DNA of 6,098 nt from Oscillospiraceae bacterium (GTDB lineage: Bacteria > Bacillota > Clostridia > Oscillospirales > Ruminococcaceae): assembly GCA_017451665.1 (NCBI GenBank), contig JAFTNX010000099.1, positions 1 to 6,098 on the forward strand, read 5' to 3'. A model generated the notes under the pieces. That model had not been told where the DNA came from, did not search any database, and worked only from the letters and a program-made list of their open reading frames with translations. Position 1 is the first letter of the stretch; each line of letters starts with the position of its first letter. Below are positions 1 to 4,226 of this stretch, piece after piece. The position numbers were made by a program, and so were the translations under genes.

Positions 1-510
1 AGTCTTCTTTGCAGATACACCTGCCGAAAGCATAGGCCCAATAATTACCATTCCCTCAGGTATGTTCTGTAACGCAATTCCTCCTGCTATCATAAGCGCC
101 TGAGAAACATTCTCCGAACCAAATCCTACACCTGCTGCAATACCCTCAGGCAGATTATGTATTCCGATAGCTATTACAAAAAGTAAAATCTTGTCGAGAC
201 CTTCGTTGTTGTGACTTTCGCTGTCAACTCCCATAAGATTGTGAATGTGAGGCACAAGCCTGTCGATAAAGTTAAGCCCTAACGCCCCTGCAAAAATCCC
301 CACAACCGTTATGAGTATTCCCCACTTGCCACCGTATTCAATTGACGGCAGAATAAGTCCCAGTATTGCTGCTGCAAGCATAACTCCTGCTGCAAAAGCA
401 AGCACTATATCAGAAAATCTGTGCGAAATCTTTTTAAAAGCAAATCCCATGAGCGAGCCGAATACCGTAGCCCCACCCACTCCCAGAGATGTAAGCAAAA
501 CAAGTTCCAT
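1..510 (-). CDS. ZIP-family divalent metal transporter, C-terminus cut by window edge
   Basis: This is an integral membrane protein predicted to move zinc or related divalent metal ions into the cytoplasm. The reverse strand from the ATG at 510 reads MELVLLTSLGVGG and stays open to base 1, giving 170 residues; ZIP proteins usually have about 250-270, so roughly the last third is missing. Hydrophobic segments lie near residues 3-25, 34-55, 64-82, 108-130 and 136-160. The family's metal-site motifs are both present: HNLPEG at residues 118-123 in the fourth segment and QNIPEG at 148-153 in the fifth, a combination typical of GufA/ZupT-like ZIPs. The loop before the fourth segment is His-containing (H88, H90, H100). 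The start is fixed by AAAAGGAGT seven bases upstream and by a consensus promoter before it. It is transcribed away from the regulator gene. Family assignment is firm; metal specificity is not visible. Confidence 0.93.
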   Translation of the reverse strand, partial: MELVLLTSLGVGGATVFGSLMGFAFKKISHRFSDIVLAFAAGVMLAAAILGLILPSIEYGGKWGILITVVGIFAGALGLNFIDRLVPHIHNLMGVDSESHNNEGLDKILLFVIAIGIHNLPEGIAAGVGFGSENVSQALMIAGGIALQNIPEGMVIIGPMLSAGVSAKKT

Positions 511-517
511 AAATATC

Positions 518-563
518 ACTCCTTTTACTTTTTTATTATACATCATTTTTAAATTCAGTTCAA
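518..563 (-). promoter_or_regulatory. Promoter and ribosome site of the ZIP transporter gene
   Basis: On the minus strand, TTGAAC (558-563) and TATAAT (535-540) are separated by exactly 17 bp, a near-consensus sigma-A promoter. The ribosome site AAAAGGAGT lies at 518-526, seven bases before the ATG at 508-510. The leader would be only about 20 nt. No metal-regulator operator is obvious to me. Confidence 0.82.
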
Positions 564-566
564 GTG

Positions 567-595
567 TTGTAAAAAAGTGTTAAATGTGGTATAAT
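567..595 (+). promoter_or_regulatory. Promoter of the response-regulator gene
   Basis: TTGTAA (567-572) and TATAAT (590-595) are separated by 17 bp, and TGG directly before the -10 makes it an extended -10 promoter. Its -35 box lies three bases from the -35 box of the divergent ZIP promoter. The predicted transcript start is near 602, so the leader before the ATG at 614 would be about 12 nt and would begin at the ribosome site. Confidence 0.82.
568..584 (-). promoter_or_regulatory. Candidate response-regulator box overlapping its own promoter
   Basis: Read on the minus strand, 584-568 contains TTTAAC and TTTACA with starts 11 bases apart. This resembles the TTAAC/TTTACC pairs upstream of the ATPase gene. 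It covers the spacer and most of the -35 box of the regulator promoter, a position suited to autorepression. The similarity is short and the DNA is AT-rich, so this is a hypothesis. Confidence 0.3.
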
Positions 596-602
596 TTCAA
601 AA

Positions 603-608
603 GAGGTG
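603..608 (+). promoter_or_regulatory. Ribosome site that fixes the regulator start at 614
   Basis: GAGGTG ends five bases before the ATG at 614. The frame also opens with an ATG at 584, but that codon is upstream of the -10 box (590-595) and would not be in the transcript from this promoter. The ten extra residues would also precede the canonical receiver start MKILVVEDN. Confidence 0.8.
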
Positions 609-613
609 AGCTT

Positions 614-1297
614 ATGAAAATTCTTGTGGTTGAGGATAATAAGGAAATCAACAGACTTATCTGTGATTATTTAAAAACTCAGAATATGGATACCCTTTCT
701 TGTGAAAACGGACTTGACGCTGTGCGTATCATAAGAGAAAACAAAGAGCTTTCTCTTGTGCTTCTGGACCTTATGCTTCCTTTTCAGAGTGGGGATATGG
801 TGCTTATGAAAATCAGAGAATTTTCACAGATACCTGTAATTATCCTTTCTGCAAAAAGTACTGTTTCTACCAAAATCGACCTTATAAAAATGGGTGCTGA
901 CGACTATATTACAAAGCCTTTTGACCTTGATGAGCTTTATGTAAGAATTGAAGCCGTTTTAAGAAGATGTCAGCCACAAAATAAAACCGAAACAAAAAAC
1001 CTGCTTACCTTTAAAAACCTTACCCTTGACAGAAACAGTAAAACCGTTACCCTTTGTGAAAATACCCTTTCACTTACAGTTAAGGAATACGCAATTTTAG
1101 AGCTTATGCTTTTAAACCCTACAAAGCTTTTTTCTAAGGCTAACCTTTTTGAAAATGTCTGGAATGAGCCTTATTTTTCAGACGACAATACAATAAAGGT
1201 GCATATGAGTAACCTGCGTTCAAAACTAAAAAAATATGACCCCGACGAGGAATACCTTGATACCGTCTGGGGAATGGGCTATAAACTTCATATTTAA
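614..1297 (+). CDS. OmpR/PhoB-family response regulator
   Basis: This 227-residue protein is a cytoplasmic DNA-binding regulator switched by phosphorylation. The receiver domain covers about residues 1-118. It has the acidic pair E7-D8, the phosphorylation site D52 in LLDLMLP, S79 at the conserved Thr/Ser position, Y98, and K101 in the KPF motif. The winged-helix trans_reg_C domain covers about 130-226, with a recognition-helix region ending in NTIKVHMSNLRSKL and a closing VWGMGYKL hairpin. Length and order are normal for the family, and all key residues are present. It is the first gene of the unit: its stop codon lies in the repeats preceding the ATPase gene, and its partner kinase is encoded three genes downstream at 3056. 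It most likely activates the transporter genes in response to a cell-envelope peptide antibiotic. That role is inferred from neighbours of the BcrR/SpaR/CprR-like kind, not from the protein alone. Confidence 0.93.
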   Translation: MKILVVEDNKEINRLICDYLKTQNMDTLSCENGLDAVRIIRENKELSLVLLDLMLPFQSGDMVLMKIREFSQIPVIILSAKSTVSTKIDLIKMGADDYITKPFDLDELYVRIEAVLRRCQPQNKTETKNLLTFKNLTLDRNSKTVTLCENTLSLTVKEYAILELMLLNPTKLFSKANLFENVWNEPYFSDDNTIKVHMSNLRSKLKKYDPDEEYLDTVWGMGYKLHI

Positions 1298-1338
1298 CCT
1301 TTTCTTTACCTTTTGCTTAACGGTTTCTTTACCTTGAA
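1293..1338 (+). promoter_or_regulatory. Two tandem 23-bp repeats, candidate operator for the response regulator
   Basis: Units 1293-1315 and 1316-1338 match at 17 of 23 positions and share the exact 12-mer TTTCTTTACCTT (1301-1312 and 1324-1335). Within them, TTAAC-type and TTTACC half-sites start at 1293, 1305, 1316 and 1328, a spacing of 12, 11 and 12 bases, or about one helical turn. OmpR-family regulators typically bind direct repeats of this spacing. The array begins on the regulator's stop codon and ends four bases before the -10 box. Confidence 0.6.
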
Positions 1339-1342
1339 GTTT

Positions 1343-1348
1343 TATACT
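1343..1348 (+). promoter_or_regulatory. -10 box of a probable activator-dependent promoter for the transporter genes
   Basis: TATACT matches five of six consensus bases, but the 17-bp-spaced -35 position (1320-1325, ACGGTT) is poor and lies within the second repeat unit. A good -10, a bad -35 and direct repeats over the -35 region suggest regulator-driven transcription. The start would be near 1355, giving a leader of about 30 nt to the ATG at 1385. No terminator separates this from the regulator gene, so read-through from 567-595 is also possible. Confidence 0.5.
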
Positions 1349-1384
1349 TTGATTAAAGGAAAAAAACAAGAAAGGGAGTTATGT

Positions 1385-2299
1385 ATGTCACAGACAATTT
1401 TAACTATCAAGAATATGTCAAAAACATACGGCAAGGCTAAGGTCGTTGACGGTTTCAGCCTTGAAGTAAAAAAAGGACATATCTGTGGACTTATCGGACC
1501 TAACGGTGCTGGAAAAACTACTATTATGAAAATGATGGCAGGTCTTACTCTGCCTGATAACGGAGAGATGTCACTCTGGGGCGACAGCACAAATCTCGAT
1601 AAAAACCGTAAGCGTATGAGCTTTATGATTGAAAGCCCTATTATCGACCCGGATATGACAGCAAGACAAAACCTTACATATTTAAGATATGTGCGTGGGG
1701 TTGCTGATAAAAATAAAATCGACGAGGTGCTTGAATTTACAGGCCTTTCAGATACATGAAAGAAAAAAGCTAAGCATTTTTCTCTCGGTATGAAACAGCG
1801 TCTCGGAATTGCAATGTCACTTCTCACCGACCCTGAAATTATGGTGCTTGACGAACCGGTAAACGGACTTGACCCTGAGGGTATCGTTGAGGTAAGACAT
1901 ATGCTTCAGAAGCTTTCAGATGAAAGAAACGTGACAATTATTATTTCAAGCCACCTGCTTTCTGAACTTTCTGAGCTTTGTACCGACTATACAATTATAA
2001 ATCACGGTAAGCTTATTGTAAGCCTCAGCGCAGAAGAACTTTCCGAACAGTGTAAGAGCTATATCTGTGTCAGAACAGATAATATGGAAAAAACTACTGC
2101 CATTTTAGAAGAAAAGCTTTCACTTAAGGATTATAAGGTTTTCCACGACGAAGAGCTTCACATTTTTGAAAAGCTTGATAAGGTTGCTCTTATTTCAAAA
2201 ACCATCACCGATAACGGAATAGTTATCACAAGACTTTGCGAAGAACACGCAAGTCTTGAAGAATTCTATCTCTCGAAAGTAGGTGATGATAATGAGTAA
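1385..2299 (+). pseudogene. ABC transporter ATP-binding protein (BcrA/LanF-like), interrupted by an in-frame TGA
   Basis: This is the ATPase of an exporter of the bacitracin-resistance/lantibiotic-immunity type, which pairs with the permease encoded next. The start at 1385 has AGGGAG six bases upstream. Reading through gives 304 residues, a normal family length. Walker A GPNGAGKT is at 38-45. A Glu at 83 (MIESP) stands at the Q-loop position, the E-loop typical of lantibiotic-type ATPases. The signature SLGMKQ is at 133-138, Walker B with catalytic Glu (IMVLDEP) at 152-158, GLDP at 161-164, and the switch His at 190. Codon 125 (1757-1759) is TGA in an otherwise uninterrupted frame. Relatives, as I recall them, often have Gly here (DTGKKK-like), so GGA to TGA would be a single change. 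As written, translation stops after 124 residues without signature or Walker B. The downstream piece has an ATG at 1790 but no ribosome site and no Walker A. It could be a recent nonsense mutation, a base-call error or read-through. Confidence 0.85.
2281..2286 (+). promoter_or_regulatory. Ribosome site that fixes the permease start at 2292
   Basis: AGGTGA lies inside the end of the ATPase gene, five bases before the ATG at 2292. Earlier in-frame starts (GTG 2283, ATG 2286) overlap this ribosome site, so 2292 is preferred. Confidence 0.6.
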
Positions 2300-3038
2300 A
2301 CTCATTAAAGCAGAATGGTACAGATTTACTCATTCAGGAATAATGTTCAAGGTGTTTATATTCATGACATTTTTCTCGTTTTTAATGCATTATATTAATG
2401 ACCCTAGGTTTTTAGAGCATACTTTATGCGAAAATATGGTTTCCTATTCAAGCGTTATAGGTCTTGTATTGTGTATGTTTTTGGGAACTCTTATCGCAGC
2501 AACCCTCGGAATGCTCTATCATAACAGAACAGGCAATTACGAAATAATGGACGGAAATACACCGTCACAGATAATTTTAAGCAAGCTGATTGTTTATATT
2601 TCAAGTTGTATGGTAGCAGTTTTTCTTCCTATGGGAATTATTTCAGTAATTGTGGGAATGAAAAATGGCATCGGCGAAGGCCTTAACCTTCCACTTTTCT
2701 ACTCAATGATTTTTGTTAAGGTGTTGCATATCGCTTCTGTCGCTGTGCTTTCTACACTTATACTTAAAAGCCTTCTGGGTGCAGCTATCCCTTATATAAG
2801 ATTTCTGATTTTTGAAATAATGGGCTTTGAAATGATTACAATGGCATTTCCTTCAAACACAACTATAAGAGAAATCGCACAGTTCTTCCCTGCATATCAG
2901 GTGAACTATTCACTTATCCAGCTTACAGGCGATTGTGGAGAGCTTGTGCTGAAATTTATTATTAGCTTTGTTGTTGAAATTCCACTGCTTTATATTGTTA
3001 CGTATGTAGGCTACAAGAAAAAATGGTTTGTTAAATAA
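2292..3038 (+). CDS. ABC-2 type permease, bacitracin/lantibiotic export family
   Basis: This 248-residue membrane protein is the probable membrane partner of the preceding ATPase. It starts MSKLIKAEWYRF, an amphipathic entry typical of BcrB/LanE-G-like permeases. It then shows about six hydrophobic spans near residues 20-36, 53-75, 95-122, 135-160, 162-190 and 220-242. After the second span the cytoplasmic stretch RTGNYEIMDGNTPSQIILSK resembles the conserved coupling loop of this family. The C-terminus is basic (YKKKWFVK). The start codon overlaps the last eight bases of the ATPase frame, implying translational coupling; an early stop in the ATPase might therefore lower permease synthesis by polarity. 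Only one permease gene is present, so it would act as a homodimer, as in BcrAB-like systems. The family has low sequence conservation; the call rests on topology, length and neighbours. The substrate is unknown. Confidence 0.85.
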   Translation: MSKLIKAEWYRFTHSGIMFKVFIFMTFFSFLMHYINDPRFLEHTLCENMVSYSSVIGLVLCMFLGTLIAATLGMLYHNRTGNYEIMDGNTPSQIILSKLIVYISSCMVAVFLPMGIISVIVGMKNGIGEGLNLPLFYSMIFVKVLHIASVAVLSTLILKSLLGAAIPYIRFLIFEIMGFEMITMAFPSNTTIREIAQFFPAYQVNYSLIQLTGDCGELVLKFIISFVVEIPLLYIVTYVGYKKKWFVK

Positions 3039-3055
3039 AATACAGGAGGTGCATT

Positions 3056-3949
3056 ATGGAAATAGCTTTGATTATAGCAATAGTGTGCCTCCTTTTTGTT
3101 TTGCTTGTATTTCTTGTTAAGTATTTCACTCTGAAAATGGAAATACGACGCTTTTCAAAACAGGTTGATAAACTAAAAGATGAGCTTTATGAACAACCAC
3201 TGAAACTCAATACCTTTGATAAGGATATCGTCAACCTTGCAAATTCCATAAATGAACACGTTTTTATCAGCCGTCAGCTTTCGGTGGAATATAAAACTGC
3301 TCAGAAAAATTTAAACAACGTTATTTCAGGCATTTCACACGATTTTAGAACGCCTCTTACTGCGTCACTCGGGTATCTGCAGATGATTGAAAAATCAGGT
3401 GAACTCAGCGACAACAACACGGAATACTTAAATGTGGCAATTACCAAAAACAAATACTTAAAAGAGCTTTCTGATGAGTTTTTTGAAATTACTGCCAACA
3501 ATAAAGACGAAGAACAGACTTTTGAGAAAATCAATCTTTCAAATACAGTTTCCGAGCATCTCCTTTTGCAGTATAACTGGATTGAAAGCAAACAGATTTC
3601 TCCTGAAATCGAAATTAAAGAAAATATCCATATCGAAACTGTCCCTCACTATCTTACGAGAATAATCGACAACCTTTTTTCAAACGCACAGAAATATGCC
3701 CTGTCACGGTTTTCATTGTCCCTTAAATGTGGTGAAAAAATCACCCTGACAGTTTCAAACGACATCCACGCCGAAGAGGATATTGACGTAAAAAGAGTAT
3801 TTGAACCGTTTTTCAGAGCCTCCTCCCGTACAGAAAACGGAACAGGTCTTGGACTTTATGTGGTTAAAAATCTTTGCGATAAGCTTGGCTATGAAATATC
3901 TGCCGAACTGTCAGAGGATAAGATTTTCACCATAAAAATAGTGTTTTAA
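3056..3949 (+). CDS. Membrane-anchored sensor histidine kinase, partner of the response regulator
   Basis: This 297-residue kinase should phosphorylate the regulator encoded at 614. The start has an ideal AGGAGGTG ribosome site and lies 17 bases after the permease gene. Residues 3-25 form a single membrane segment at the very N-terminus, with no extracellular domain; about 28-90 is a helical linker. The H-box SHDFRTPL carries the phospho-acceptor H95. The N-box is at 203-215 (N206, N210), the F-box FEPFF at 249-253 and the G2 box GTGLGL at 262-267. The usual DxGxG of the G1 box is replaced by SNDIHAEED (234-242), a degenerate form I recall from other antibiotic-sensing kinases. Catalysis still looks plausible. 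With nothing outside the membrane to bind a ligand, it probably senses within the membrane or through the transporter, as BceS-type kinases do. The gene ends just before the palindromic element. Confidence 0.92.
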   Translation: MEIALIIAIVCLLFVLLVFLVKYFTLKMEIRRFSKQVDKLKDELYEQPLKLNTFDKDIVNLANSINEHVFISRQLSVEYKTAQKNLNNVISGISHDFRTPLTASLGYLQMIEKSGELSDNNTEYLNVAITKNKYLKELSDEFFEITANNKDEEQTFEKINLSNTVSEHLLLQYNWIESKQISPEIEIKENIHIETVPHYLTRIIDNLFSNAQKYALSRFSLSLKCGEKITLTVSNDIHAEEDIDVKRVFEPFFRASSRTENGTGLGLYVVKNLCDKLGYEISAELSEDKIFTIKIVF

Positions 3950-4007
3950 AATAAAAAATCCTTCCTTTTTAAGGTGAGTGGTCATAAAGAAGTATTACAC
4001 GGACTTA

Positions 4008-4044
4008 TTGAGAAAAACCCTTTTGAAAAAGGGTTATTTCTCAA
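4008..4044 (+). repeat. Hairpin in the left arm of the inverted-repeat element
   Basis: TTGAGAAA (4008-4015) pairs with TTTCTCAA (4037-4044), and AACCCTTT (4016-4023) pairs with AAAGGGTT (4028-4035) around a TGAA loop. The only defect is a bulged A at 4036. It is the counterpart of the right-arm hairpin at 4133-4170. Confidence 0.85.
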
Positions 4045-4068
4045 ACTCTTTTCCTAAAACTTTCAATT

Positions 4069-4108
4069 TAAAATCCCATATAGGGTTTGAACCCTATATG
4101 GGATTTTA
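4069..4108. repeat. Central 40-bp palindrome of the inverted-repeat element
   Basis: There are nineteen uninterrupted Watson-Crick pairs (4069-4087 with 4090-4108) around the central TG at 4088-4089. The core reads CCCATATAGGGTT followed by its mirror. It is the strongest hairpin of the region on either strand. Confidence 0.92.
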
Positions 4109-4132
4109 CGTTAAAAGTCTTTGGAAGGGGGC

Positions 4133-4170
4133 TCGGGGGACAACCTTTCTTCAGAAAGGTTTCTCCCCGA
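4133..4170 (+). repeat. Hairpin in the right arm of the inverted-repeat element
   Basis: TCGGGG (4133-4138) pairs with CCCCGA (4165-4170). Then come one G-U pair, a two-by-two internal mismatch, and A4142 with ACCTTTCT (4143-4150) against AGAAAGGT (4153-4160) and T4161. Its base pairs differ from those of the left-arm hairpin, yet both stay paired. Confidence 0.82.
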
Positions 4171-4226
4171 TAAGTTCATATAATATACTTCTGTATAACT
4201 ATCCATCTTAAAAGGGAAGGGTTTTT

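Noticed and set aside
311..583. Plus-strand open frame over the ZIP transporter start and promoter region
   Set aside because: It is antisense to a clear ZIP gene and runs through both divergent promoters.
584..613. Earlier ATG start of the response regulator
   Set aside because: It lies upstream of the -10 box and would add ten residues before the canonical receiver start.
1757..1800. TGA read as selenocysteine or as Trp/Gly by a variant code
   Set aside because: Only a weak AT stem with one mismatch and a three-base loop follows; no SECIS-like hairpin, and Cys is not expected here. A variant code would give many TGA codons, but the other genes have none.
1342..1827. Minus-strand open frame opposite the ATPase gene
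   Set aside because: It is an antisense shadow of conserved coding sequence with no recognisable domain.
1790..2299. Downstream half of the ATPase as an independent gene starting at ATG 1790
   Set aside because: There is no ribosome site, it begins inside the signature motif and lacks Walker A; the ATG is the internal Met of SLGMKQ.
3978..4211. Plus-strand open frame of 77 codons inside the inverted-repeat element
   Set aside because: It lies wholly in palindromic DNA, has no family resemblance or convincing ribosome site, and its sequence is explained by the hairpins.
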